A stretch of 43,267 bases of DNA from Bacteroidota bacterium (GTDB lineage Bacteria > Bacteroidota > Bacteroidia > AKYH767-A > OLB10): positions 1 to 43,267 of the forward strand of contig JADKIC010000037.1 in assembly GCA_016721435.1 (NCBI GenBank). The letters are read 5' to 3'. Position numbers and translations under genes: made by a program. Shown here in pieces: positions 25,140 to 35,149 of this stretch. The notes beneath the pieces are model-generated. The model saw nothing but the letters and a program-made list of their open reading frames with translations. It did not search any database and was not told the origin of the DNA. Position 1 is the stretch's first letter. The number at the start of each line of letters is the position of its first letter.

Positions 25140-26175
25140 ATGATAAATGTAAAAAAGGAAGGTGTCATCCTTACGAAGACAACAACAGGTTTTGATAACG
25201 ACGGGGTTTTAAATCCGGCTGTTATCATGGAAGATGGTTTAATTCACCTTTTTACAGAGCTGTTAGAAAAGGAAACTATTCCAGTATCGGTTATTGTAAT
25301 ATGATAAGTCCGTTGTTAATAAATGAACGAAGTAACACGCCGGTATTATATCCACAGTTTGACTATGAATCACAAGGGGTGGAAGATCCCCGAATAGTTA
25401 AAATTGAGGATATGTATTATATGTCATATACAGCATACGACGGAGTTAATGCGCTTGGCGCGTTGGCTGTATCTAAAGATTTGTTGCACTTTGATAAACT
25501 GGGATTGATTGCTCCACAATTTACCTATGAGGAATTTAGCCATCTCGCGGAGGCGAAAGGCGCGATCAATGAGAAGTATCTTAGATTTAATGAACATGAG
25601 CAGGTGAAGGAAAAGCATGGAAAGAAAATCTTTGTTTGGATAAAGAATCTTATTTTTTTCCCGAGAAAAATCAAAGACAAATTCTATTTTTTGCATAGAG
25701 TCCGGCCTGATATTCAGCTCGTGGCTGTGGCTGAATTATCTGATTTGAATACGGATTTCTGGCAGAATTATTTTTACACCTTGATGAACATATTGTGCTG
25801 AAACCAAAGCATGAACACGAGGTGAGCTATATCGGTGGAGGATGTCCGCCAATTGAAACTAAAGATGGCTGGCTCTTGATCTATCATGGTGTTCACGATA
25901 CCGTGAAGGGTTATGTTTATACTGCTTGTGCTGCTCTGTTGGATCTTGAAGATCCACTTAAAGAGATTTCCAGATTGCCCTATGCGCTCTTTAAGCCGGA
26001 GTTTAATTGGGAACTGAAGGGTGAAGTAAATAACGTTTGCTTTCCTACAGGTACTGTTCTTATAGAGGATACCTTGTATATATATTATGGAGCAGCAGAT
26101 GAACAAATCGCCTGCGCTTCAGTAAGTATCAGTGAATTATTAGATGAATTATTATTATATAAGAAGAAAATATGA
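25140..26175 (+). CDS. GH130 family glycosidase/phosphorylase (frameshifts near 25245 and 25790)
   Basis: About 345 residues across three frames. It starts MINVKKEGVILTKTTTGFDN, then GVLNPAVIMEDG. A break in the T-run near 25245 leads to FYRAVRKGNYSSIGYCNM, then YPQFDYESQGVEDPRIVKIE with the conserved catalytic-region Asp, and SYTAYDGVNALGALA. A second break near 25790 leads to GGGCPPIETKDGWLLIYHG. GH130 enzymes act on beta-mannosides, often by phosphorolysis. Such proteins are sometimes mis-named pesticidal protein Cry7Aa. The stop overlaps the start of the glycosyltransferase gene (ATGA), so the two are translationally coupled. Confidence 0.88.
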
Positions 26176-28532
26176 GCTATAACGATCAATTAACTGCTGA
26201 AGATACCTCTTTTCAGGATGTCATTCATGAATTACTTTTTACAGATGCCATTCCTGAAGTAAAGAAAGTATTGCCTGAAATCCTTATGGTCTCTTCTTAT
26301 TCGCCCAGAGAATGTGGAATTGCAACGTATAGTCAGGATCTTATTACTGCCATTAGAAAAAAGTATGTCGAATCTTTTAAAATTACTGTTTGTGCATTGG
26401 AAGCGGATGATCAACATCATAATTATAGTGCTGATGTGAAGTACGTTTTTAATACAGCAGATTCAAACAGATATTTGTCGATGGCACTAGCAATTAATAG
26501 AGATACGGCTGTAAATTTGATTTTGATTCAGCATGAATTTGGTTTTTTTTCAAATCAGGAAGAACTTTTTACTGAATTTGTCAAAAACATCTTTAAACCG
26601 GTAGTAATCGTCTTTCATACAGTCTTGCCACGACCGGATGAAAAAAGAAAGTTATATGTCCAAAAAATAGTCAACCTTGCGCAATCCATCATAGTGATGA
26701 CTAATTCTTCAGCGGAGATATTAATCAGGGATTATAATACAGCCAAAGATAAAATTACTATAATTCCGCATGGCACCCATTTAGTTCCACATGCCGATAA
26801 AGAGACATTGAAAAGTAAATTGAATCTTTCAGGCAGGAAAGTCCTCAGCACCTTTGGCTTATTGGGTTCTGGTAAAAATATTGAAACTACATTAAGAGCA
26901 TTGCCTGCCATAATTGAAAACCATAAAGATACACTCTTCTTGATAATAGGTAAAACACATCCCGAAGTTTTCAAAAGAGAAGGAGAAGATTATCGTATCA
27001 AACTTGTGAAGATGGTTAAGGAGCTGAAATTGCATGATCATGTTAAATTTATCAATAGTTTCTTGCCACTTCCTGATCTTTTGGAGTATCTTCAACTCAC
27101 CGATATCTATTTATTTACTTCTAAAGACCCCAATCAAGCGGTAAGTGGAACCTTTGCATATGCCATTAGTTGTGGATGTCCCGTAGTATCTACTCCTATT
27201 CCTCATGCCAGAGAAGTGCTCAGAGAAGATGCGGGAATATGTTTTGATTTTGAAAACCACCTACAACTAGCAGAAGCGGTGAATAGTCTTTTGGATAATA
27301 CAGAATTAAGAGAGAGTATCAGCTCTAATGGCTTGCATAGGATGGCCGCTACTGCTTGGGAAAATACTGCTATTGCTCATACACAGCATTTTGAAAAATT
27401 AGAAAGGAATAAGATGAAATCAGAATTTGTTATTCCTTTGATAAATTTAGATCATATAAAGCGATTGACCACTCACTTCGGAATGATTCAGTTTTCAAAA
27501 TTAAATCAACCCGATATTAAGACAGGGTATACATTGGATGATAATGCCAGAGCGATGATAGCGATGTGCCAGCATTTTGAGCTGACGAAGGAGCCGGAAA
27601 GTTTGAAGTACATATCCATCTATCTGGACTTTATAAAATATTGTTTATTGCCGGAAGGTTATTTTCAAAATTATGTTGATGAAAATCGAAGTTTTACCGA
27701 ACAGAATGAGACAACAAATCTCGCTGATTCTAATGGTAGAGCTATTTGGGCATTGGGGTACCTGATATCACTACAGGATATATTACCTGAGAAGCAGGTG
27801 AAAATTGCTGAGGAAATTTTAGACATGGCGTTGCAGAACGTAAGTAAAATTCACTCAACACGGGCAATGGCTTTTGTAATTAGGGATTGTATTATCGTTC
27901 GAAAAAGCAAAAGTCAATGAAGGATTTGTTTGCTATAAAGCAACTTGCTGATCGGCTTGTACAAATGTACCGTCATGAATCAGGGCCGGATTGGAATTGG
28001 TTTGAGAGTTATTTGACGTATGCCAATAGTATCTTCCCGAGGGCCTTATTGTGTGCGTGGTTGGCGACAGGTGATGGCGTTTATAAGGATATTGCAAAGT
28101 CATCGTTTGACTTTCTATTGTCAAAAACATTCTTTGATGATCGAATCCGGGTCGTTTTCAAATAAGTTATGGATGCAAAAGGGTGCTGATATTTTGCAGG
28201 TAAAAAAAGGGGGTGAACAGCCCATCGACGTGGCGTATACAATCCTAGCATTAGACAGTTTTTACCGGTCGTTTAAGGAGGAAGCCTATCGCTATAAAAT
28301 GAGACAATCATTCAATTGGTTTTTAGGAAATAATCACTTGCAACAAATCATCTACAATCCTTGCACAGGAGGCTGTTATGATGGTCTTGAAGAAAATTAT
28401 GTAAATCTGAATCAGGGCGCAGAATCTACCGTGAGCTATCTGATGGCCCGTTTGACAATAGAGAAGTATTCAACTGTTGAAGCCGGTCGTTTGAAGTCAG
28501 AAAATGTGAAAGAGTATAGCGTTAATAATTAA
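26172..28532 (+). CDS. Two-domain GT4 glycosyltransferase (frameshifts near 27885 and 28145)
   Basis: About 787 residues after repair. Residues 35-410 form a GT-B, GT4-type glycosyltransferase: VSSYSPRECGIATYSQDLI, FGLLGSGKNIETTLRALPAI, and DPNQAVSGTFAYAISCGCPV with the sugar-nucleotide-binding region. From about 415 a second, alpha-helical domain begins (LDHIKRLTTHFGMIQFS, GYTLDDNARAMIAM, TNLADSNGRAIWALGYL). After breaks it continues GPDWNWFESYLTYANSIFPR and EQPIDVAYTILALDSF, resembling an alpha/alpha-toroid glycoside-processing fold. Overlap with the GH130 gene suggests a joint role in making or recycling a mannose-containing glycan; the product is unknown. Confidence 0.85.
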
Positions 28533-28877
28533 ATGATGTAATCCTCCTGATAGGAGCATGCTACCTCATTTTTATTTTACGCATTTTCTTTACGAAGCGG
28601 TACTCAATGGGAAACAAGGTTTCTCATATTTCGCATTTTATTTTTCGTATTTTTCCTTTTTCGTACCAGCCTGCCTGCAGCCAGGTTTCGTATTTTATGA
28701 AATGTAGCAAACATGTAAATATTAAAAGCAATTGTGTAATTATTATATGTTTTCTGAAGTGCATCTTTGATGCGGATTAAGAAGGGGGGTATTCCCACTT
28801 TATTAGTTCAGAATTAAGAACTAAAGATATAATCGTTTAGCTGTTTAATGGTAAATTCATAATAAAGTAAATTACAA
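28533..28877. other. Intergenic spacer, nothing recognised
   Basis: 345 bp. It has low-complexity T-rich sequence with recurring TTTCGTATTTT strings (about 28619-28700) and a CCTGCCTGCAGCCAGG near-palindrome at about 28669-28684. No gene, RNA or clear terminator is visible. Confidence 0.5.
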
Positions 28878-29294
28878 ATGAGAAAAGCAGGAAAATTATT
28901 GATGTTATTGTTAATGGGAGCCATCTTATTACCTTCCATTGAAAGTTGTGGTAAATATGAAGATGGTCCTTCCATAAGTTTAAGATCCAGAAAGGAAAGA
29001 GTAGCCAATACCTGGAACGTGGAAAATTATAAAGTGGATGGAGGTGACTTCACATCATTGGTATCCGGATACTCCGAAAAGTTTTCAAAAGATGGAGACT
29101 ATTACTACTCGTGGGGTTTATTAAGTGGATCAGGAGATTGGAGTTTTTCGCACAATGATGAAAGGATTAACCTGAATGGAAATGATGGTCAATCCTCACG
29201 CACCCTCTACATTCTTAAATTGGAGGAGAAAGAGTTTTGGTATTATTATATGGAAGGAAATGTGAAACATGAACTGCATTTAGTACAGAACTAA
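28878..29294 (+). CDS. Lipoprotein, lipocalin-like size, unknown function
   Basis: Intact 138-residue lipoprotein. The lipobox is SIESC with Cys24 as the lipidation site, then GKYEDGPSISLRSRKERVAN and TWNVENYKVDG, a common opening of Bacteroidota lipocalin-like lipoproteins. The rest is beta-rich (YYYSWGLLSGSGDWSFSHND, KEFWYYYMEGNVKHELHLV). It probably sits in the periplasm or outer membrane and its ligand is unknown. It is followed by another short lipoprotein gene in the same direction. Confidence 0.75.
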   Translation: MRKAGKLLMLLLMGAILLPSIESCGKYEDGPSISLRSRKERVANTWNVENYKVDGGDFTSLVSGYSEKFSKDGDYYYSWGLLSGSGDWSFSHNDERINLNGNDGQSSRTLYILKLEEKEFWYYYMEGNVKHELHLVQN

Positions 29295-29415
29295 AAGGCA
29301 GACGGATGTTGTGATGAATTAATTCAATGAGGTAATGAATTTAACCGGCATTGAGTAGCAAATCAAATTGGTGAAAAGGTAGTTAGAATAGAAATTAGAT
29401 TTAAAGCATTACGAG

Positions 29416-29893
29416 ATGAGAAAGTTATTATTTATTTGCGGTTGGCTGATTGGTTTAAGTGCAGGAACATTACTGTTAGGGGGATGCAATAAGTTTGGAA
29501 ATGATTTGGCGGACCTTCGGCTTAAACAAAGGAATGATGCTGCAGATGCTAAAGCAGTCTTGGAATTTGAAAGAGCAGCAGCATTGAAAGCAAAGCAAAT
29601 GTTGGAATGGAAGGAGTTTAAATCAGTAGCGGAGGAAAAGAATAATGGAGCATTCCACAATAATTACAGAGTACAAACTAAGCGTAAAAGGAAGACGTCG
29701 TTCTTTCGATTATCAAGTAGTGCAAAAGCTTGAGAATATTGAGGTAAAACAGAGAGCCCTCCGTAATAAACTTATTGAATTTAATATACATAAGGACGAC
29801 TGGTCCACTTTTCACTCTTCGTATAAAAAAGATTTGGAATTGGTCAGTGCAGAGGTGGCTGAGTTTCGAATGAAACCAATGAGTAAGATTTAA
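29416..29893 (+). CDS. Small coiled-coil lipoprotein (frameshift near 29640)
   Basis: About 158 residues after repair. Signal and lipobox end at LLGGC (Cys24), followed by a long helical, charged region (LADLRLKQRNDAADAKAVLE, LKAKQMLEWKEFKSVAEEK). The frame then breaks and the second half reads MEHSTIITEYKLSVKGRRRS and LENIEVKQRALRNKLIEFN. Both halves are helical with a common heptad-like character, which supports one gene. No family recognised. It converges with the GIN-domain gene downstream. Confidence 0.6.
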
Positions 29894-29904
29894 TGGGGCA
29901 GGGC

Positions 29905-29933
29905 AGGAGTAGTATCCTCCGAATTTTACTCCT
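29905..29933. terminator. Possible bidirectional terminator between convergent genes
   Basis: Inverted repeat AGGAGTA (29905-29911) and TACTCCT (29927-29933) with a 15-nt loop, located between the stops of the coiled-coil lipoprotein (+) and the GIN-domain gene (-). T-runs are poor, so this is tentative. Confidence 0.3.
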
Positions 29934-29985
29934 ACTGTAAAATCCAGGTTGCCAGGTACTCAATGAGAAAATGATACATTGAAAT

Positions 29986-30693
29986 TTATAATGGAAGAAT
30001 TTTTCCTTGCCCAATCTCAGTAAAATTTTTCACTGTCGGATCCCCCTTGTAGTAGATTCTACACGTTCCGGAAGCTTCTGCAGTCAAAGTGTCCAATGCA
30101 AAGACATAGCCTGTCGACTCGCTATTGGCATCAATCGTAGTGGAGATATTTCCCGATGTGTTTCTGGCGTCATAGGTTGATTCTCCGGAAATAAATATTT
30201 GCGAATGGTGAATTATTCCGGAAACTGTCATATCAGAATTTCCGGAAAGAGTGACATCCAGATAAGAGGCATTACCGGTGTAGGAACAACTGGAAGTACC
30301 GGATAAAATAAAGGTATGCTGTTCGGTGCTATCGGTAAAACCATTGATGGAGCAAGCTGCTTTTTCTTCTAAAATTAAATTGGAAAAGGTAGGTACGCCG
30401 ATTGTAAATTTGACTAACTCATTCACATCATAGTCGTCCGGATAGCTGATAGATAATTCCCCATTTATCACATATACTTTTAAAGCATTAATATCTTCTT
30501 CGCATCCGGTTGCCTTTACTGACCAGGAAGAAGCCTCTTTTAAAGTGATCCGGTGGTCATCACCCGCTTTTATTGTGTGAAAATTACTGGCTAAAAATGA
30601 TTCGCTGATGGTATCACTGCATTCCTTCTCACAAGAGGTGAATAGAATGAAGGTGCTGATAATTAAGAAGTGTGATGTTTTTAAGATGTTCAT
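29986..30693 (-). CDS. GIN-domain (DUF2807) lipoprotein
   Basis: Intact 235-residue lipoprotein. The signal ends FILFTSC with Cys21 in the lipobox, then EKECSDTISESFLASNFHTI. The body is a repetitive parallel-beta DUF2807 (GIN, putative auto-transporter adhesin head-like) domain: ASYLDVTLSGNSDMTVSGI, SQIFISGESTYDARNTSG, DTLTAEASGTCRIYYKGDP. Role unknown; these proteins are abundant surface or periplasmic lipoproteins in Bacteroidota. It is monocistronic by spacing. Confidence 0.85.
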   Translation of the reverse strand: MNILKTSHFLIISTFILFTSCEKECSDTISESFLASNFHTIKAGDDHRITLKEASSWSVKATGCEEDINALKVYVINGELSISYPDDYDVNELVKFTIGVPTFSNLILEEKAACSINGFTDSTEQHTFILSGTSSCSYTGNASYLDVTLSGNSDMTVSGIIHHSQIFISGESTYDARNTSGNISTTIDANSESTGYVFALDTLTAEASGTCRIYYKGDPTVKNFTEIGQGKILPL

Positions 30694-31047
30694 GAGTTGG
30701 ATGATCGTATGCTGAATTTATCATGTATCTATCAGCAATGGACGAGATAGAAATTCAGGCTAAAGGTAATGCTATTCTACTATTCCATTGATGACAAAGT
30801 GGTTTTTATAGGGGAAGGGAGTAGATATGTCCTGAGAAACAGGTTGTTGAATGTCAATTGCAAAAGTAGAAAACGTTGTTTACGATTGTTTTAGATTTGA
30901 TGATTTCCCTTAAAATAGTAGTCCTGATCATAACCCGGCAGCATGAACTCTGAACATTTTTTATCCATTAGCCACAGAAAAATCTTAAACATGTTTATAC
31001 AAGGAAGCAATGATTCAACAGAATTATCACCATAATCTTTTCCCGGT
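30694..31047. other. Intergenic spacer, nothing recognised
   Basis: 354 bp between two minus-strand genes (the MATE gene upstream, the GIN-domain gene downstream). It should contain the GIN gene promoter. I see no further gene, repeat or convincing terminator. Confidence 0.4.
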
Positions 31048-32415
31048 TTAAACTTTAACTTCCTTCCATTTCCCTTTTCTGTAAAACCAAATGTATAAAA
31101 ATGCTACGAAGGCTTCCGAGGAAGGTATCGCAATAAATACCCCCAGTGGACCCATGCCGGTGGTAATGGCTAGCAAATAGGCCAAAGGAATTTGCAAAAG
31201 CCAGAATCCAACAAAACTAATATAAGTAGGTGTTTTGGTATCTCCGGCACCGTTAAAGGCTTGCATAAGAACCATGGCAATACCATAAAGCACATATCCC
31301 AAATTGATAATACGGAGTGCTTGTACTGCATAGATATGCTCTGCCGGATGGTGTGCGGAGATAAAAAAGCCGATGAGTGGATCAGCAAGAACAATGAAGA
31401 ACAACATCACGCCGGCCATAAATACCACATTGTATCGGGCAATGGTGCGCACGGATATTTCTGCGCGCCCGGGTTGATTGGCCCCCAGATTTTGTCCAAC
31501 AAGTGTGGCAGCTGCATTGCTCATACCCCATGCCGGTAGTATAAAGAATATAATAAGACGAATAGCTGTTTGATACCCCGCGCTGGCATCACTTCCACTC
31601 AATGCCACAATAGCCGCAAGAAAAATCCAACTTGCAGACTGAATAATGAATTGCGTAGTCGCAGGTAGTGATATGGAAAGAAGGGATGAAATTACTTTTT
31701 TATCAGGCAACCAACTTTGCTGGTGTACTTTTATCATATCTTGTTTTACAAAGAAGAGCTGATAGAGTTGATAGAGTACGCCTATGCCTCTTCCGCTAAC
31801 CGTTGCCACCGCCGCACCCGTGACTCCCATCTCCGGAAAGGGACCATAGCCATTTATTAACACCGGACAGAGTATAATATTACAAATGTTCCCCAGCCAT
31901 AGGCTCCGCATCGCCACAGAAGCATTACCTGCACCGCGAAATATTCCATTGATTAGAAAGAGCAATACAACTACCGCCGATCCACCTAACATGATACGTG
32001 TATAGTTGACGCCCATATTTACCGCCTCGGGTTCTGCGCCCATGATTTCCAGTATTTCTCTGGCATAGATATAACCAAAGCAACTCATAATGGCTATTAG
32101 TACTCCCGATACAAGGAGCGATTGTACTGCTGCTTTTGATGCGCCTTCCGGATTTTTTTCTCCCACTCTTCGTGCCACCAAAGCTGTTGCCGCTGCACTT
32201 AATCCAATCGCCACAGAATAAACAAGGGTTATCGTCGCTTCTGTCAATCCTACAACACTTACTGCATGCGAGCCCAGTTTGTTGACAAAGTAAATATCAA
32301 CTACAGCAAATACACTTTCCAAACACATCTCCAGCATCATGGGAATGGAAAGTAAAAAGACAGCCTTGCGTATACTACCGGAAGTATAATCGTATTCATC
32401 GCCCTTTAATGCCAA
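31048..32415 (-). CDS. MATE family efflux transporter
   Basis: Intact 455-residue, 12-helix multidrug and toxin extrusion family protein. SIRKAVFLLSIPMMLEMCLE opens the first MatE repeat, then VDIYFVNKLGSHAVSVVGL. The second repeat starts at ISLPATTQFIIQSASWIF and includes ATLVGQNLGANQPGRAEISV, the family's recurring loop. It is a cation-coupled exporter whose substrate cannot be inferred. It stands alone, with 200-350-bp gaps on both sides. Confidence 0.92.
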   Translation of the reverse strand: MALKGDEYDYTSGSIRKAVFLLSIPMMLEMCLESVFAVVDIYFVNKLGSHAVSVVGLTEATITLVYSVAIGLSAAATALVARRVGEKNPEGASKAAVQSLLVSGVLIAIMSCFGYIYAREILEIMGAEPEAVNMGVNYTRIMLGGSAVVVLLFLINGIFRGAGNASVAMRSLWLGNICNIILCPVLINGYGPFPEMGVTGAAVATVSGRGIGVLYQLYQLFFVKQDMIKVHQQSWLPDKKVISSLLSISLPATTQFIIQSASWIFLAAIVALSGSDASAGYQTAIRLIIFFILPAWGMSNAAATLVGQNLGANQPGRAEISVRTIARYNVVFMAGVMLFFIVLADPLIGFFISAHHPAEHIYAVQALRIINLGYVLYGIAMVLMQAFNGAGDTKTPTYISFVGFWLLQIPLAYLLAITTGMGPLGVFIAIPSSEAFVAFLYIWFYRKGKWKEVKV

Positions 32416-32647
32416 TGTAAAATGAATTGGGCTTGATAAAGAAAGAGAAGGAGTATTGAAAGAAGTACAGGTTTTTCATAGGAGGATGGTTATAGAACCA
32501 AATAGAAGGTTTAAAGATGGAACCGGCTATGATGTAGAATTGAACAGTTGACTTTAATAACCCACACTGTTTAGTAATTTTAAATAATTAGCAATGATTT
32601 AAAAGAAGTGTCGACGCACCTTTGCAGGTTTAATTAAAAATACCATT

Positions 32648-35083
32648 CTAAAGAACGATAATCTCATTAAATTTTAGTAAAAGTTCAAATGAAAAAAAAT
32701 TAGTTAAAGGAGGTATGAAAAGTAAGCATGCAGTAAGAACTACAGTGCTCAAAATGATAAGAAGAACCAGATTGTTTTTGTATCGAAGCGTACTGAAAAT
32801 GGAGAAGAAAAATGATCTGTTTACGAGTGTCAGGAAAATATTGGCAGTGATTAATGTTGTAAATACCATGGTGCGTGTAATCTCTTCATTGTAATGATGA
32901 GCTACAGCAAAGTGATACATAGTTAATGTTCCTGTTGTAATGGCCAAACCCTGAAGTATGCTGGTGAAAAGTTCCTTGCCATTAAAGAAAGTACTGGAGT
33001 AGGGTCGCGGCGGTTGTAACATCGTATTTTTTTCCATGGGTTCGTTTTCATAAATGATAGAACAAGTAGGTCCCATAATCAGTTCGAGAAAAATAATATG
33101 TACCGGTGAAAATATAAATGGATATTTCCAACCGAGTGCCAGGGGTATAAATACCGTCAGAATTATGGGAATATGGATGGAGATAATATATTGAATGGCT
33201 TTCTTCAGGTTAGCATATATTTTTCTTCCCATAGCAACTGCCTCTGTCATCTTAGATAAATCATCATCTGCAAGAATCAGGGAAGCAGCTTGTTTAGCAA
33301 TCTCTGTCCCTCTTTTCCCCATCGCGATACCTATATGTGCAGCTTTTAATGCAGGACCGTCGTTAACTCCATCACCTGTCATCGCTACAATTTGATCCTG
33401 CGACTTCAGCGCATTGATCAGCTTTAGCTTTGCCTCCGGATACATACGGGTAAAGATGGAAATCTCCATGGCTGCAATGTTGACCTCTGCTTCATTTAAC
33501 TTCATCAGTTCGTCGCCACTCATGCTTTTTTCAAATCCCCTGAACCCTATTTGCTTTGCAATGGCTTGCGTCGTCATCGCATTATCTCCGGTCACAATTT
33601 TTACAAGTATCCCGGCAGTGTAAAATGTTTGCAGTACTTCCCGCATGTTCTTTTTAGGAGGATCGTAGAAGGCAATGAGTCCACGAAAATTAAATTTGAA
33701 TTCTTCCTGCAACGTTGGATAATTTTCACCCTGAAATTTTGTTTCTCCAACCGCCAGTACCCGATAGCCCTCCTCAGCTAGCGTATGAATAGTATTTTGT
33801 ATTTCGTTTTTCTCTTCTTCTGATAAAGCAGATACTTTAATGATCGCTTCCGGAGCTCCTTTAGCAGCGATGATTTTGTTGCCATTGGCATCCTGAAATA
33901 AATGTGTCATCATCGGAGGAATTCCTCCTAGTGGATATTCATGTACGAGTTTATAATTTTTGCGTTCATCATTCGTGGTCATTTGGGTGTATACTTCATG
34001 GATCGCCTTCTCCATGGGATCAAAGGGAATAGGCTCGCTGGCCCACATGGCTATACGGATCAGTTCGCTTTCTGTTTTGTTCAGTGCTGCTGAAGGGTCA
34101 ATGATACGATGGGAGGAAAGCGAAAATATCTTTGCCAGACTCATGCTGTTTTCCGTGATGGTTCCGGTCTTGTCAGTACAAATTATTGTAGCGCTCCCGA
34201 GTGTTTCCACGGTCTTCATTTGCTTTACAACAATGCCCAGATGCATCAACCGCCATGCTCCCAGCGCCATGAATGTGGTGAATGCGACTGGAATCTCTTC
34301 AGGAAGAATACTCATGGCCAATGTCAGCGCCTGAAGTAAACTATCTGTTATACTCCCGGATTTTGAATAGTTGATACCCCATACAATCCCAAAAATTACC
34401 GCACCAAAACCGACCATCATTTTTACGAAATAACTGATCTGAGATTCCAGAGGCGTTTTAGTTTCTTTAATTCCTTCGAGACTTTTCCCGATTTTACCCA
34501 ATTTGGTTGCATTGCCAATCGCTGTCACTTTCGCAATGGCAAGTCCGCTGTTCACGTTAGTCCCACTGTATATAGTAGGGTCACTATGGTTTTTATCCTT
34601 GTAAACGGAGAGTGATTCCCCGGTGAGCAAGGATTCGTTTACTGAGAAGTCGTTGGAGTGAACGATGATTCCATCCGCCGGAATAGAAATGCCTTCTTCC
34701 ACCAGGAGATGATCTCCCACAACTAAATCCTCACTTTTAATTTCTATTGTTTTCCCTTCGCGGATGACCTTACAATTGGCTGCGGTGAAGAGCTTTAATT
34801 TTTCCAACGCATTTCGGCTGCGTGAATCCTGATATAAAGAAATGATGGATATCAAAACAATAGATGCCGCCATGAACAAGGCATCTCCGGTCTTACCGCT
34901 AATGAAATAGATAGAGGAGGCTACCAATAATAGCAACACCATAGGTTCGGTCACTACTCGCCTGACAGCATCAATAAATCCGTTTTCTTTTTTATAGGCT
35001 AATTTGTTAGCTCCGAATTTTTCCCTCGACTCGCTTACCTGACTTTCCGTCAATCCTGAAATGTTAAAATTGTTTTCCGGCAT
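32648..35083 (-). CDS. Cation-translocating P-type ATPase
   Basis: Intact 811-residue P-type ATPase. It has the actuator motif LLTGES at residues 152-157, the M4 motif PEEIP at 261-265 (instead of the PEGLP of typical Ca2+ pumps), phosphorylation site DKTGT with Asp304, KGAPEAI in the nucleotide domain, TGDNAMTTQAIA, and the hinge MTGDGVNDGPAL. An N-terminal cation ATPase domain is present and no heavy-metal-binding domain. PEEIP suggests a P2-type pump of a distinct subgroup; the transported cation is unknown. The CNNM-type gene lies 66 bp upstream in the same direction. Confidence 0.92.
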   Translation of the reverse strand: MPENNFNISGLTESQVSESREKFGANKLAYKKENGFIDAVRRVVTEPMVLLLLVASSIYFISGKTGDALFMAASIVLISIISLYQDSRSRNALEKLKLFTAANCKVIREGKTIEIKSEDLVVGDHLLVEEGISIPADGIIVHSNDFSVNESLLTGESLSVYKDKNHSDPTIYSGTNVNSGLAIAKVTAIGNATKLGKIGKSLEGIKETKTPLESQISYFVKMMVGFGAVIFGIVWGINYSKSGSITDSLLQALTLAMSILPEEIPVAFTTFMALGAWRLMHLGIVVKQMKTVETLGSATIICTDKTGTITENSMSLAKIFSLSSHRIIDPSAALNKTESELIRIAMWASEPIPFDPMEKAIHEVYTQMTTNDERKNYKLVHEYPLGGIPPMMTHLFQDANGNKIIAAKGAPEAIIKVSALSEEEKNEIQNTIHTLAEEGYRVLAVGETKFQGENYPTLQEEFKFNFRGLIAFYDPPKKNMREVLQTFYTAGILVKIVTGDNAMTTQAIAKQIGFRGFEKSMSGDELMKLNEAEVNIAAMEISIFTRMYPEAKLKLINALKSQDQIVAMTGDGVNDGPALKAAHIGIAMGKRGTEIAKQAASLILADDDLSKMTEAVAMGRKIYANLKKAIQYIISIHIPIILTVFIPLALGWKYPFIFSPVHIIFLELIMGPTCSIIYENEPMEKNTMLQPPRPYSSTFFNGKELFTSILQGLAITTGTLTMYHFAVAHHYNEEITRTMVFTTLITANIFLTLVNRSFFFSIFSTLRYKNNLVLLIILSTVVLTACLLFIPPLTNFFSFELLLKFNEIIVL

Positions 35084-35149
35084 AACTTTTTTATCTTGCA
35101 GCGGCTTCGCTGAAAGCGTTTTTGTTTGTAGGAATGTTGAAAGGGTAAC

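Noticed and set aside
25037..25228. 63-codon minus-strand open frame before the GH130 gene
   Set aside because: It mirrors the GH130 N-terminal coding region, whose plus-strand translation (GVILTKTTTGFDN and following) is clearly the conserved one.
25140..26175. Naming the GH130 gene as a pesticidal Cry-type protein
   Set aside because: That label is a known mis-annotation carried in databases; the DPRI and TAYDG motifs and the glycosyltransferase context fit GH130.
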